From Shewanella denitrificans OS217 (lineage in GTDB: Bacteria; Pseudomonadota; Gammaproteobacteria; Enterobacterales; Shewanellaceae): a stretch of DNA of 64,000 nt. The notes under the pieces were generated by a model. That model was not told the DNA's origin and ran no database searches. It worked only from the letters and a program-made list of their open reading frames with translations. The stretch covers positions 3,224,001 to 3,288,000 of the forward strand of contig NC_007954.1 of the NCBI RefSeq assembly GCF_000013765.1. The letters are read 5' to 3'. Positions 54,962-64,000 of this stretch are shown here, piece by piece (the stretch's first letter is position 1; every line of letters begins with the position of its first letter). A program made the position numbers and the translations under genes.

Positions 54962-54990
54962 AAAAAAACCAGCGAATGCTGGTTTTTTTA
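54962..54990 (+). terminator. Terminator of tal-pgi
   Basis: AAAACCAGC GAAT GCTGGTTTTTTT, 25 bases after the pgi stop. Confidence 0.87.
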
Positions 54991-55123
54991 TTGCCTGTTG
55001 ATGGCGAAACATCATCAAAACAACACTCAGCGTTAACATTAATGAAACACAATTCTTGCATCCTATAGCCTAAGTATGATATTAAATCGCATAGAAAAAC
55101 ATCATATAACAAGGGAGGTTGTC

Positions 55124-55303
55124 ATGGATCGTTTAGATTATGGTACTGGAGTTGATGAAGTTATTGAAAGGCCCACTCGAACCAAGAGCGCGAATAAAAA
55201 GCGTAAATGGCGCGAAATTGAGGCCATCAAGGATAAACACCGCTTAATCAAAGAACTACAAGATATGGATTACAACTTCGATTATGATTCTGCAATGCGT
55301 TAA
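55124..55303 (+). CDS. DUF3545 family small protein
   Basis: A 59-residue, highly charged cytoplasmic protein. The core KKRKWREIEAIKDKHRLIKELQDMD matches DUF3545, a family of marine gammaproteobacteria with unknown role. ATG at 55124 preceded by GGGAGG is chosen; an in-frame start at 55076 lacks a site. Single gene with its own terminator. Confidence 0.82.
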   Translation: MDRLDYGTGVDEVIERPTRTKSANKKRKWREIEAIKDKHRLIKELQDMDYNFDYDSAMR

Positions 55304-55396
55304 CAATAGTTAGCATTAGCCAATTGATATCGCACTCAAACATAAACGAGTAATAGTTGTCCCCCTTCCTCTGTGTTAATTAATAATGTTCACAGA

Positions 55397-55426
55397 CAAA
55401 AAATGCCACCTGAGGTGGCATTTTTA
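55397..55426 (+). terminator. Terminator of the DUF3545 gene
   Basis: AAAAATGCCACC TG AGGTGGCATTTTT; can also serve the convergent hemerythrin gene. Confidence 0.83.
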
Positions 55427-55462
55427 TTGCCTACGTTTTTAGCAGCACGCCAAAATTCAGCG

Positions 55463-56008
55463 TCAGAGATTAGTTTCGGCTTTAATTAAGTACTCTTTTA
55501 AAGATTCAAATAACGCATCATCGGTTTGGCTAAACAAGGGGTCATCTATCAACTTCTGCTGACAAGCTTGGTTGATATCTTGCCAATCAGCCTCAGTTAA
55601 ATGCTGCTCAAATAGCGGAAATAATTGCTGTTCTTCATATTCCATATGCTGGCGTTGTTGAGTCAGATAATCACTTAAGTCAGCCACCAGCTGATCTTTA
55701 GATAGAACAACATCAGATAGAACGAGGTTAATACTAAACATGAGATTTTGTGTCGACTCAATGAGCTTATGGTGCTCAGCGTCTAGCTTATTATCATTAA
55801 CCGCTTTGGATTGGGCTGTAAAATAACTGAAGATAATGTCTTCTACTGGGTGATGACTGTGCTCAGCATAAACCTGCATATACTCAACTATGTCTCTTAT
55901 CACTTTGAAGTCGACGCCACTGCCTGCCGAGAGAAGCTGGCGCTTCTGAGCCAAAATATTCAGTAAAATTGAGATATGTTTGTGATCTTGTAATAACCGT
56001 TTCAGCAT
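55463..56008 (-). CDS. Hemerythrin HHE domain protein
   Basis: A 181-residue helical protein. The hemerythrin-type di-iron ligands are visible in order: DHKHISILL (N-terminal His), HSHHPVEDIIF (HxxxE), AEHHKLI and QHMEYEEQQLFPLF. Soluble, no signal peptide. Such proteins bind O2 or act in iron/NO handling; the specific role is not known. It lies downstream of thrC on the same strand, 180 bases away, probably not in the operon. Confidence 0.9.
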   Translation of the reverse strand: MLKRLLQDHKHISILLNILAQKRQLLSAGSGVDFKVIRDIVEYMQVYAEHSHHPVEDIIFSYFTAQSKAVNDNKLDAEHHKLIESTQNLMFSINLVLSDVVLSKDQLVADLSDYLTQQRQHMEYEEQQLFPLFEQHLTEADWQDINQACQQKLIDDPLFSQTDDALFESLKEYLIKAETNL

Positions 56009-56187
56009 AGCAGCCTCCCGAGTTCCGTTTTATTAGTTTAACGCAAGCTAAAAAAGTCGCTCAGTTCTTGATCATAAAAATGCATATTTATCAAAAAAAG
56101 CTCGGCTCTAAACCTCCTTGTATCGCGCTATCCCAGATAAACCATGGCGGTCACTCACGAGAATGACTGCCACCTTATACCTTAGTT

Positions 56188-57468
56188 TTAGGCTAGTTTT
56201 TGCAGCAAATGAGATTTAAGCAGACCAAAGTCCGCTGCAAGGGGCCTAGAAAGGATAGTTTTAGCTTCCACGGCGCGTAAGGCTTGAGGCAAGGCTAAGT
56301 CTGTGCCCAATATGCTGTCGACTACATCCTTAAATTTAGCCGGATGGGCCGTACCTAAAAATATGCCGGTTTCATGTTCCTTAAGCGTAACCAGCCCCTG
56401 AGCAGCAATACTGGCGTGGGGCTCTGATTGGTAGCCTAAGCTTGCCAGAGAGGTCAGTGATGCTGCTGTTTGGACTTCATCCACCATAACACCGCTTATC
56501 ACACTTAACGGCCAGCCCATCGCTGCACATATCGCCTCAACTCTTGGCCAATTACTTGGCTCTGAGACGTCCATCGCATTGGATAAGGTGGCAACCGTGG
56601 TATGAGGGACCCATTGACCATTAACAAGATAACGAGGCACAGTATCGTTGCTGTTAGTGGCAGCAATAAAGCGCGCTATGGGTAAGCCCATGGCCTTGGC
56701 AAATAGCCCTGCGGTTAAATTACCAAAATTGCCACTGGGCACTGAGACAACGATGTCTTTATCGCTGTATTGCCTTACTTGAGCGACAGCTTCAAAGTAA
56801 TAACAAATCTGCGCCAACAAACGGCTGATATTGATAGAATTGGCAGAATTAAGCCCTAACGTTTGCCTAAGTTCATTATCCTCAAAAGATTGTTTAACCA
56901 GTTCCTGACAAGCATCAAAGTCAGACTCTACCGCTATAGTGTGGATATTTTCGCCTAAGGTAGTAAACATCTTCTCCTGCAGCAGACTTATTTTGCCCTT
57001 AGGATAAAGTACCACCACTTGTACCTTATCTAGGCCGAAAAATGCATCGGCCACCGCGGCCCCAGTGTCACCTGATGTCGCGGTTAAAATGGTCAGACGT
57101 TTATCTTCGGCTAAGGCGCTAATGCACTGAGCCATAAAACGAGCGCCGAAATCTTTAAAGGCCAAGGTTGGACCATGAAAAAGTTCGAGACAGGCCCTAT
57201 TGTCATCCACACGAGTCAAAGGCAGTGAGAAATTAAACGCCTGCTCCACTAACATATCAACCTGATTTTGACCTAACTCATCACTGAGCCAAGCGCCGAG
57301 GATTGTCTTACAACGGGCGACAAAAGGCAGCGCTAAGATGGCGTCCATGTCATCAAGTTTGGGGATCTGGCTTGGGAAAAATAGCCCTCTGTCCTTACCT
57401 AATCCCAACTGCAAGGCTTGACTGAAATTTACTCGCTCCGACACATGCTTTAAATTATATAATTCCAT
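56188..57468 (-). CDS. thrC: Threonine synthase
   Basis: PLP enzyme converting O-phosphohomoserine to threonine. The 426-residue protein has the PLP lysine in GPTLAFKDFGARFM (near residue 108), TATSGDTGAAVADAF and SVPSGNFGNLTAG. Third gene of thrABC, 105 bases after thrB. Confidence 0.96.
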   Translation of the reverse strand: MELYNLKHVSERVNFSQALQLGLGKDRGLFFPSQIPKLDDMDAILALPFVARCKTILGAWLSDELGQNQVDMLVEQAFNFSLPLTRVDDNRACLELFHGPTLAFKDFGARFMAQCISALAEDKRLTILTATSGDTGAAVADAFFGLDKVQVVVLYPKGKISLLQEKMFTTLGENIHTIAVESDFDACQELVKQSFEDNELRQTLGLNSANSINISRLLAQICYYFEAVAQVRQYSDKDIVVSVPSGNFGNLTAGLFAKAMGLPIARFIAATNSNDTVPRYLVNGQWVPHTTVATLSNAMDVSEPSNWPRVEAICAAMGWPLSVISGVMVDEVQTAASLTSLASLGYQSEPHASIAAQGLVTLKEHETGIFLGTAHPAKFKDVVDSILGTDLALPQALRAVEAKTILSRPLAADFGLLKSHLLQKLA

Positions 57469-57573
57469 GGTGATGCCTTTATCTTTTCTATAGTTTTACG
57501 CCAAAATAATGCTCCATCTCGGCGCTCGTAATTTTTATCTTTTAATTGTGGCTAAAGCTACATAGCCCCACCA

Positions 57574-58560
57574 CTAAACCCGTCGAGCACCTTGCTCATC
57601 AATATGGCAGATATGCACGAAGCCGCCGTCTTGGGTCACATAATTATCGGTTAACCAGGCTTTGGCTTTCTCAGCCAGTCCAATGTCATCTGTAATGCTA
57701 AATAGGGTTGGCCCACTGCCAGAGATGCCTGTAGTTAGCATGCCAAGCTGATTTAACGCTCCGCTGGCTTGCTTATAGCCAGGAATCGCATCGGCGCGAT
57801 AAGGCTCTGCCAACACATCTTTTAATACTTCAATGGCAAGCTTAGGATTTTGGCTATGGCTTGCATGAACAAACGCACTTAAGTGCCTGCCAAAATCGAT
57901 TGTCACAGCCTTATCGTATTGGGCTGGCAATAAGGCACGCATCTTAGCTGTCGACAAGGAAATACCTGGATAAGCCACCAGCCAATACCAGTGTTTAAAG
58001 TGCGGAATAGCGGCACAAAGTTCAGAGGGACTGTCTAACATCAGCTGCATCCCACCAAGGTAACTGGGCGCGACATTATCGTAATGCACACTGCCAGAAA
58101 TTTTGCCTTCAAACTCCCCCATTAGCTGCAATAACACTTGTGGCTCAAACGGCGTATCAAAATACTCATTCAGGCCATAGAGCGCGGCAACCACTGAGCT
58201 GGCGCTCGAACCAAGGCCACTGCCCACGGGCAAGTTTTTCTCTAAATTCAGCGCTATGCCTGTCTTAACGCCCAGTTTATCCAAAAAAAACTGTGCACAT
58301 TGATAGACAATATTGTCCTCTGGTACTGTTGGCAGTTTGTGGCTCCAAATTCCTGTTTGGCTAAAGTGGATTTCACCACTTGCATGAAGTGAAGCAGGAC
58401 TTGCTGTGGAATTTGAAGCTTGGCTAATGGTGACCTTATCGCCCAATAAACTGCCATCAATGGGCGCAAGTGCTGCACCCAACAAATCGAACCCTACCCC
58501 AACATTACCCATGGAAGCCGGTGCATAAACGGTTAGTGGCGCTTTTTCTTTGCTTATCAT
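57574..58560 (-). CDS. thrB: Homoserine kinase
   Basis: GHMP kinase phosphorylating homoserine. The 328-residue protein has APASMGNVGVGFDLLG near the N-terminus, the ATP loop LPVGSGLGSSASSVVAALYG and the C-terminal GISGSGPTLFSI. The ATG at 58560, two bases after the thrA stop, is chosen over an upstream start that would overlap thrA. Confidence 0.96.
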   Translation of the reverse strand: MISKEKAPLTVYAPASMGNVGVGFDLLGAALAPIDGSLLGDKVTISQASNSTASPASLHASGEIHFSQTGIWSHKLPTVPEDNIVYQCAQFFLDKLGVKTGIALNLEKNLPVGSGLGSSASSVVAALYGLNEYFDTPFEPQVLLQLMGEFEGKISGSVHYDNVAPSYLGGMQLMLDSPSELCAAIPHFKHWYWLVAYPGISLSTAKMRALLPAQYDKAVTIDFGRHLSAFVHASHSQNPKLAIEVLKDVLAEPYRADAIPGYKQASGALNQLGMLTTGISGSGPTLFSITDDIGLAEKAKAWLTDNYVTQDGGFVHICHIDEQGARRV

Positions 58561-58562
58561 AA

Positions 58563-61040
58563 TTACAAATCCACTTCCCGAGTCCAATTAACGGTTCTTA
58601 GCATGTCGGCAAAGACCCCTGCTGCGGTGACATCTGTGCCAGCGCCATATCCCCTGAGTACAAAGGGAATAGGTTGATAATAACGACTGTAAAATGCCAG
58701 TGCATTCTCACCGCCTTTTACGCTATAAAGGGGATCATTGGCATCCACAGCAATGATGCGTACATAGCATTGATCTTGTTCAATTTGTCCAACATAACGC
58801 AATACTTTACCTTCGCGTTTGGCCGCTTCCACCTTAGCCGCCATCTGGGCATCCAATGAGGGCAAACGCGCCATAAAATCGGTCACATCACCAGAGTCAT
58901 CAAAATGGCTTGGTAATACAGATTCCACTTGAATGTCAGCAAGGGAAAGTGGCATGCCAACTTCTCTTGCCAAAATAAGTACCTTACGCGCAACATCCAT
59001 ACCGCTTAAGTCATCTCTTGGATCCGGCTCAGTGAAGCATTTATCACGGGCTATTTTAGTGGCTTCTGACAGACTCATGCCCTCATCCAGCATGCCGAAG
59101 ATATAAGATAATGAGCCTGATAAAATGCCGTTAAACTTAATTAACTTGTCTCCAGCACAGAGTAATTTCTTCAGGTTATCGATAACGGGTAAGCCTGCAC
59201 CCACTGTGGTTTCATAAAGAAATTGACGACGCTGCGATAGTGCAGTTTTTCGAAGTGATTGATAATATTCATAATCACGCGTGTTCGCTTTCTTGTTAGG
59301 GGTAACAACATGAAAACCTGAATTCATAGCATCTAGGTAACAGTCGGCTATTTTGTCGTTAGCGGTACAATCGACTAATACCGGATTGAGCAGCTGCTGC
59401 TCCTTCGCCCACTCAATCAGTTTCGGCAATTCAAAGTCATGATTGTTTTGGGCATTATCATCAGCTAAAGCGCTGTGCCACTCATCGAGTTTGAGGCCTG
59501 AACTATCGAGTAGCATCTTTTTAGAATTGGCAATGCCGCAGACACGAATACTAATGTGCTGCTCTTTAAGAAACTCTTCTTGCTGCTTAATTTGTTCAAG
59601 TAACCCAGCCCCCACATTGCCACAGCCCACGAGGAATACATCCAAATATTGCTGCACATCAAAAAATGCCTGATGGCAGGCGCACACAGCGTGCTTAGTT
59701 TTTGACTGCTCAATCACAGTTGAAATAGAGCGTTCAGACGAGCCTTGAGCGATAGCTATGATATTCACGCTCGCCTTAGCTAGGGCGCTGAAAAACTTAG
59801 CGGCAACGCCTTTATGGGTTTTCATGCCATCACCAATTAACGACACTATGGCGAGACCTTGTCTTAACTCTATTGGCTCCAGCAGTTCGCTTTTGATTTC
59901 CAGTTCAAATTCTTGCTCTAATGCCCACTTGGCTTTTTGCGCTTCACTGGTGGCAACACAAAAACTAATGGAGTATTCCGAAGAACTCTGGGTGATAAGC
60001 GACACTGAAATCCCACTTCTTGAAATGGCCGCTAATGTGCGGCTCGCCATTCCCACCATGCCTTTCATACCCGGACCTGAAACGTTAAACATGGTTTGGT
60101 GATCAAGGTTTGAAATCGCTTTGACTTGTAGCCCAGTGGTATCCAAGTCGTTTGAAACTAAGCTCCCCGGAGCACTAGGATTAAAGCTGTTTTTGATATA
60201 ACAGGGAATATGATATTGAGCGATAGGCGCTATGGTTTTAGGGTGCAAGACCTTAGCCCCAAAATAAGACAGCTCCATTGCCTCCTGGTAGCTAAGCTGT
60301 GTAAGCAACTTGGCATCATGCACAACTCTTGGGTCTGTGTTATACACGCCATCGACGTCGGTCCAGATCTCACAGCTACTGGCATCTAAACAGGCAGCGA
60401 GCACTGCAGCCGAATAATCTGAGCCATTTCGCCCTAGGGTCACCACCCGACCTTTTGCATCGGCAGCAGTAAAGCCAGGCATAACCCACACCTTATTGCT
60501 TTCTAATGTTAAAGCCGAAAATCTTGGTTTACTGATAGCAATATCCACCACAGACTCGAGTACTTCTCCGTGAGCCATAAACAGCGCCAAGGGATCCAAT
60601 AATCCTGCCGAGACTTTTCTAGCAAGCAAGACTTGCTGCATTAAACCTGCCGATAATCGCTCTCCAGACACAACAATTTGTGCGCGCACGCTATCAGGGC
60701 ATTCACTAAGTAAACCTATGCCTTTGAGTCTATCTTGCCATTCATCAAATTGGGTTTGAAACTGCTGCATTAACAAGGCTTGCTGTACCGAGGTTAGCTC
60801 TGAGGCTGCGCCTTGGTATAACTCATTAAATACATTGCTGATATGTTTAAGTACAGGTTCAAAATCTTCTTTGTTAACTGCAAGATCAGCAATTTCTAAT
60901 AGCGAATTGGTCACAGTTGCAGGCGCAGACAGCACGGTCGATACAGCTTCCACAGCAGCTGCTTCGATAATGATATCTGCCGCCATTGAAAAGCGTGACC
61001 AGTTAGCTAGCGATGTACCACCGAATTTCATTACCTTCAT
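58563..61040 (-). CDS. thrA: Bifunctional aspartokinase I / homoserine dehydrogenase I
   Basis: First and third steps of the aspartate-to-threonine branch in one 825-residue protein. Aspartokinase: MKVMKFGGTSLAN at the start and VTLGRNGSDYSAAVLA. Middle: two ACT regulatory domains (e.g. NVSGPGMKGMVGMASR, IISLIGDGMK-type VSLIGDGMKTHKG). Homoserine dehydrogenase: VFLVGCGNVGAGLLEQI NAD(P) motif and DLSGMDVARKVLILARE. Threonine-sensitive class expected. First gene after the leader. Confidence 0.96.
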   Translation of the reverse strand: MKVMKFGGTSLANWSRFSMAADIIIEAAAVEAVSTVLSAPATVTNSLLEIADLAVNKEDFEPVLKHISNVFNELYQGAASELTSVQQALLMQQFQTQFDEWQDRLKGIGLLSECPDSVRAQIVVSGERLSAGLMQQVLLARKVSAGLLDPLALFMAHGEVLESVVDIAISKPRFSALTLESNKVWVMPGFTAADAKGRVVTLGRNGSDYSAAVLAACLDASSCEIWTDVDGVYNTDPRVVHDAKLLTQLSYQEAMELSYFGAKVLHPKTIAPIAQYHIPCYIKNSFNPSAPGSLVSNDLDTTGLQVKAISNLDHQTMFNVSGPGMKGMVGMASRTLAAISRSGISVSLITQSSSEYSISFCVATSEAQKAKWALEQEFELEIKSELLEPIELRQGLAIVSLIGDGMKTHKGVAAKFFSALAKASVNIIAIAQGSSERSISTVIEQSKTKHAVCACHQAFFDVQQYLDVFLVGCGNVGAGLLEQIKQQEEFLKEQHISIRVCGIANSKKMLLDSSGLKLDEWHSALADDNAQNNHDFELPKLIEWAKEQQLLNPVLVDCTANDKIADCYLDAMNSGFHVVTPNKKANTRDYEYYQSLRKTALSQRRQFLYETTVGAGLPVIDNLKKLLCAGDKLIKFNGILSGSLSYIFGMLDEGMSLSEATKIARDKCFTEPDPRDDLSGMDVARKVLILAREVGMPLSLADIQVESVLPSHFDDSGDVTDFMARLPSLDAQMAAKVEAAKREGKVLRYVGQIEQDQCYVRIIAVDANDPLYSVKGGENALAFYSRYYQPIPFVLRGYGAGTDVTAAGVFADMLRTVNWTREVDL

Positions 61041-61104
61041 GTTTCTTTTCCTTTGGCTGTGCTTTGCTCAATTCATTAAGTGTTGTGTAGAACCAGAACC
61101 ACAA

Positions 61105-61142
61105 ACAAAAAAGCCCGCTTCAGTGGGAAGCGGGCTTTTTTT
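61105..61142 (-). terminator. Attenuator terminator of the thr operon
   Basis: AAAAAAGCCCGCTT ... AAGCGGGCTTTTTTT, an 8-bp GC-rich stem followed on the minus strand by six T's. It lies between the leader peptide gene and thrA, where the E. coli thr attenuator lies. Confidence 0.9.
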
Positions 61143-61160
61143 GTAAATCTTTTAGGTGCG

Positions 61161-61238
61161 CTAGCCCGCCCCCACAATATTGATTGTGGTGGTTGTAATG
61201 GTGATAAGAGTAATACTCTGAGCATGGCTCGTTAACAT
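61161..61238 (-). CDS. thrL: thr operon leader peptide
   Basis: A 25-codon frame reading MLTSHAQ, then SITLITITTTTINIV, then GAG and a stop. Six of seven control codons are Thr and six Ile in a run, the pattern of E. coli thrL, and it ends in the same GAG. Ribosomes stalling at these codons when Thr- or Ile-tRNA is short would prevent the terminator at 61105-61142 from forming. It is too short to be noticed by usual length cut-offs. Confidence 0.9.
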   Translation of the reverse strand: MLTSHAQSITLITITTTTINIVGAG

Positions 61239-61754
61239 TGCATTTACACCTTGGCTGAATTAATAAAAACTACAAAATTAGTAACTAAATAGCGCTAATG
61301 GATTACCCTAAGGAATTAACCACTGCGTTACCTCTCATTAACAGAATTGCCTTTTTAACACTCCCTTGTCAAGAGCCAATTAAGATTATTTTCAGCATTT
61401 TTAAGTGTTGATAACTCAAAGCTTATCAGAATGGCTAAAATCAGTGATTTTCTGCGCTAGTTTTGGCATAAACCACCCAAAAACAAACCTTTACGTAAAC
61501 GTAAGGTAATTATATTCACAGTTAATAACCTTATAAAACAATATCTTGCACAAACTCAAACAACACCGACATGTGAAAGCAGCAGTAATATGAATTATCT
61601 TCAAGATCTTGCTTTAAACTCACATAAATACGACTTTCAGATCCTTAATACTCCCTGCACTGTCCAGTATTCAATTAGACAAATTGCACTGCCGGATATC
61701 GCATGGTGACTAAAAGCAAGGTATCATGCCTGCACATTTCGAAGTGGAGGCAAT
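61239..61754. other. Divergent promoter region, thr operon / slyD
   Basis: About 515 AT-rich bases. On the minus strand TTAGTT, 17 bases and TATTAA near 61255-61290 are a possible thr promoter. The remainder (61300-61740) shows no gene, RNA or repeat that I can support. Confidence 0.4.
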
Positions 61755-62237
61755 ATGAAAATTACTAAGCACGCGGCTGTTACTATCCATTACCGCCTGT
61801 CAGACCAACAAGGTCTATTAATTGAAAGTTCATTCGACGGTGAGCCTATGGTTTACCTTCATGGCACTGGAAACCTGATCCCGGGTCTTGAAGCAGAACT
61901 CGAAGACAAGATGATTGGCGATAAGCTTGAAGCCAACATTCCTGCTGAGCAAGCTTATGGTTTATACCATGATGGCCTTAAGCAAGAAGTGCCAATTGAC
62001 GCCTTCGGTGATGTTGAAGATATCGTCCCTGGGATGCGTTTTATTGCCGAAACTGAAATGGGTCAGCGCCCCGTACAAGTTATGGAAGTAAAAGATGATG
62101 TCGTCGTTGTCGATGGTAACCATCCTTTAGCTGGCCAAGCGTTGAATTTCAGCATTGAAGTGTTAGATGTGCGTGAAGCGACCGAAGAAGAACTGGCCCA
62201 TGGCCACGTTCATGCCGCAGGCGGCTGTGGTCACTAA
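61755..62237 (+). CDS. slyD: FKBP-type peptidyl-prolyl isomerase SlyD
   Basis: A 160-residue PPIase and metal-binding chaperone. FKBP part with YLHGTGNLIPGLEAELEDKMIGDK, an inserted-in-flap (IF) chaperone domain with EQAYGLYHDGLKQEVPIDAFG, and the return PLAGQALNFSIEVLDVREAT. The C-terminal tail HGHVHAAGGCGH is a short His/Cys metal-binding tail, shorter than in E. coli. GTGGAGG ribosome binding site. Confidence 0.95.
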   Translation: MKITKHAAVTIHYRLSDQQGLLIESSFDGEPMVYLHGTGNLIPGLEAELEDKMIGDKLEANIPAEQAYGLYHDGLKQEVPIDAFGDVEDIVPGMRFIAETEMGQRPVQVMEVKDDVVVVDGNHPLAGQALNFSIEVLDVREATEEELAHGHVHAAGGCGH

Positions 62238-62293
62238 TAATAACTGCCACACGGATTAAGCAAATAAGCTAATCCGAAAGTGGTAATCATCTT

Positions 62294-62330
62294 GGGTTTT
62301 GCTCATATTATAGGCAAAACCCTTTTTTTT
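62294..62330 (+). terminator. Terminator of slyD
   Basis: GGGTTTTGC / GCAAAACCC with an 11-base loop, followed by eight T's. Confidence 0.87.
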
Positions 62331-62496
62331 AAGCTATAGTTGGTATAGTTGTGTGCACAAGGCTAGTCCTTGATATAAACAACTGAACGATTGAGCCGCA
62401 TTATTTGGTTTTGACCTGTAAAGGAAAGTAACACCAGTCCCATAATGCGCTTTGCCCCCCATACAATAACAATTAATAGCGAGCGACGGAGTGCTT

Positions 62497-62871
62497 ATGT
62501 TAATTAAACCTATCTATGAACTCTTGCCTTTTACCTATATGGCAATTGGTGGTTTGAGTCTGCTGTATCTAGAGCCCAAATATGCAATTGCTGCGGCAAT
62601 ATTAGTCTATATACTCGGCGCAAGGATCTATATTTTACGCTCCAACAACAGGCGCACGGATCTTAGACGAAAACGTAAGCAAGGCTTGATGCCTTCGGCT
62701 GTGTACAACTACCTGCCATTTATTTGCATTCTAGCGGCAAGCGCCTTATATCGCTTTGTCCCTAAAGATTCCAGTGCGCTGATCGCCATTTGTTTGCTTA
62801 CTTATGCGATTTACATTTTAATGCGCCGAGCCAGTTACCGTAATCACAGGGTGCCAGTATCGAGTTTTTAA
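62497..62871 (+). CDS. Small membrane protein of unknown function
   Basis: A 124-residue protein with four predicted hydrophobic segments in two pairs (about 7-24, 28-46, 73-90, 94-111), separated by a strongly basic cytoplasmic loop (SNNRRTDLRRKRKQG). I do not recognise the family; similar proteins are seen as hypothetical in Shewanella. ATG at 62497 with CGGAG upstream; a GTG two codons earlier is also possible. Own terminator at 62893. Confidence 0.75.
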   Translation: MLIKPIYELLPFTYMAIGGLSLLYLEPKYAIAAAILVYILGARIYILRSNNRRTDLRRKRKQGLMPSAVYNYLPFICILAASALYRFVPKDSSALIAICLLTYAIYILMRRASYRNHRVPVSSF

Positions 62872-62892
62872 GCCGAGATTTAGGCAGCAAAC

Positions 62893-62923
62893 TATCGGGC
62901 TGTAATCACAGCCCGATTTTTAT
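62893..62923 (+). terminator. Terminator after the small membrane protein gene
   Basis: ATCGGGCTG TAATCA CAGCCCGAT followed by TTTTAT. Confidence 0.83.
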
Positions 62924-62962
62924 TCCTAGCCTTAAGTTAACTGTCCCCAGTAAAGCCGTATA

Positions 62963-63238
62963 TTAAAGGATCAAGCCTTTTACTTTAGCCTTCTCTTCAG
63001 CCGTCATATGTTTAAGGTAGTTTGAGCAGCGTGTGATGGTCGCTATGCTAATCTCAAACTCCGCGGCAATCTGCCTTTGACTGAGATCCCCTGCTAGCAA
63101 CAACTGAAAAACCTTAAGACGACCGGCAACTGCGCTGCGCTCTTCTTCTGTTAGCAGCAAATTAAATAAGGTCGTGAGTTCAACCACATTGTTGTGTGTT
63201 AGCACTTTATCGACCACGAGTTCCCATCCAGCGCGCAT
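62963..63238 (-). CDS. trpR: Trp operon repressor
   Basis: A 91-residue all-helical repressor that binds DNA when loaded with tryptophan. LLTEEERSAVAGRLKVFQLLLAGDLSQRQIAAEFEISIATITRCSNYLK covers the ligand pocket and the helix-turn-helix of TrpR. Slightly shorter than E. coli TrpR (108). Single gene; its targets are elsewhere. Confidence 0.93.
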   Translation of the reverse strand: MRAGWELVVDKVLTHNNVVELTTLFNLLLTEEERSAVAGRLKVFQLLLAGDLSQRQIAAEFEISIATITRCSNYLKHMTAEEKAKVKGLIL

Positions 63239-63505
63239 CTAATTCCTCTTTTGTCATGCCATGGCAGTACAGATTGTAACAACACAAGCCATAAACTGAC
63301 AGGTGATAGCCTGATGTAAATCTTCAGCAAACCAAATTGATGTCAGCTTGCCTTTCCAATAGGTAACACGCCTGATACTCGCTGAGGCCAAACAGGTACA
63401 AACTGAAACAAAATATTTTTAAAAAAGTAATTGAAACAAGATAATATAAGCCAGAATAATTTCGATAAATCGTGATTAAGCCATATAACTTATAAGAGAG
63501 TCATA

Positions 63506-63955
63506 ATGAAAAAATTCGCAATCGCGCTATTAGGCACTAGCTTATTAGCCTCAGTCGCTCAGGCTAACAACTTCGATGATGCCAACGATGCAATTAACTA
63601 CCGTCAATCTGCTTTCGGATTAATTGCCTATCAGTTTGGCGATATGAGTGCCATGTTAAAAGGCAAAAAAGAATTCAACCAAGCCGTTTTTGCCAGTCGA
63701 GCAAGCAATGTTGCAGCCTTGGCTAAACTCCCCCATGAAGGTTTTATTCCGGGTTCAGAAAAAGGTAAGACAGATGCTTCAGCCAACATTTGGCAGGATA
63801 AAGCCGATTTCGATGACAAGATGGCTGCATTTGTTAATAACGCCGCGTTACTGGCTCAAGCGGCCCAAACCGGCGATAAAAACTCAATGAAGCAAGCCTT
63901 TATGGAGACAGGAAAAAGCTGTAAAGGCTGTCATGACGTTTATAAAAAAGACTAA
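63506..63955 (+). CDS. Periplasmic c'-type cytochrome (cytochrome c556 family)
   Basis: A 149-residue exported protein: signal peptide MKKFAIALLGTSLLASVAQA, then a four-helix c'-type body with a single C-terminal heme motif CKGCH (near residue 141), the position typical of cytochrome c'/c556. An early Met (about 46-50, GDMSAML) could be an axial ligand. AGAG site before the ATG. Electron partner not known; Shewanella has many such cytochromes. Confidence 0.92.
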   Translation: MKKFAIALLGTSLLASVAQANNFDDANDAINYRQSAFGLIAYQFGDMSAMLKGKKEFNQAVFASRASNVAALAKLPHEGFIPGSEKGKTDASANIWQDKADFDDKMAAFVNNAALLAQAAQTGDKNSMKQAFMETGKSCKGCHDVYKKD

Positions 63956-64000
63956 TTGACCCAAGTTAAGCGGTGGTATTTGCCATCGCTTAACTAAACG

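Overview
This 64 kb window is chromosomal DNA of a gammaproteobacterium, almost certainly a Shewanella. The reasons are the E. coli-like order yggN-glsB-yggL-trmB / mutY-yggX, a Shewanella-type N-acetylglucosamine (GlcNAc) locus with NagR-type operators, a TapY2-containing type IV pilus cluster, and a typical base composition. Most of it is conserved core genome. The accessory signals are one complete IS982-family insertion sequence, two MITE-like elements, a decayed hexosaminidase gene and a tandem ompA duplication.

Layout. 1-3.1 kb: a DUF885 metalloprotease cut by the window edge, a MITE whose ends match the nearby IS982, and a LysR regulator. 3.5-8.3 kb: yggN-like gene, glsB-yggL-trmB on the minus strand, and divergent mutY-yggX. 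8.4-8.7 kb: a tRNA-Phe/tRNA-Thr operon with a clear promoter and terminator, followed by the IS982 copy (8.73-9.71 kb). 9.8-23.6 kb: a GlcNAc utilisation island containing a SapC-family gene, nagP, the nagK-nagB-nagA-nagX operon, a remnant of a GH20 beta-hexosaminidase, a flavin-dependent halogenase, a TonB-dependent receptor and the LacI-family repressor nagR. Four copies of a 14-bp palindrome (TGACANCGNTGTCA, one with a changed first base) mark the probable NagR regulon. 23.6-25.3 kb: ndh and glnB. 25.5-33.1 kb: minor pilins: two FimT/GspH-like genes on the plus strand and pilV-pilW-pilX-pilY1-pilE-tapY2 on the minus strand, with a second MITE-like element behind pilV. 33.6-41.7 kb: ispH, fkpB, lspA, ileS, ribF, murJ, and divergent rpsT with a UUG start. 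41.8-46.2 kb: ArsR regulator, M28 lipoprotein peptidase, yaaA, Na+/alanine symporter. 46.6-55.3 kb: phosphoketolase, two tandem OmpA paralogues, tal-pgi, and a DUF3545 gene. 55.4-61.2 kb: hemerythrin protein and thrABC with a leader peptide and attenuator. 61.7-64 kb: slyD, a small membrane protein, trpR and a c'-type cytochrome.

How it works together. The island imports GlcNAc or chito-oligosaccharides through the outer-membrane receptor, moves GlcNAc across the inner membrane with NagP, and converts it to fructose-6-phosphate through NagK, NagA and NagB-II under NagR. The extracellular/periplasmic hexosaminidase that should supply monomers is here only a frameshifted C-terminal remnant, with a nearby NagR operator left in place. 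Phosphoketolase, transaldolase and phosphoglucose isomerase lie close together and would handle the resulting sugar phosphates.

The most unexplained elements are the halogenase inside a sugar regulon, the short structured segment between a NagR operator and a terminator at 17.67-17.86 kb, and an orphan terminator at 1.8 kb that suggests a small RNA. All functional statements are from reading the sequence and family knowledge; no database search was run.
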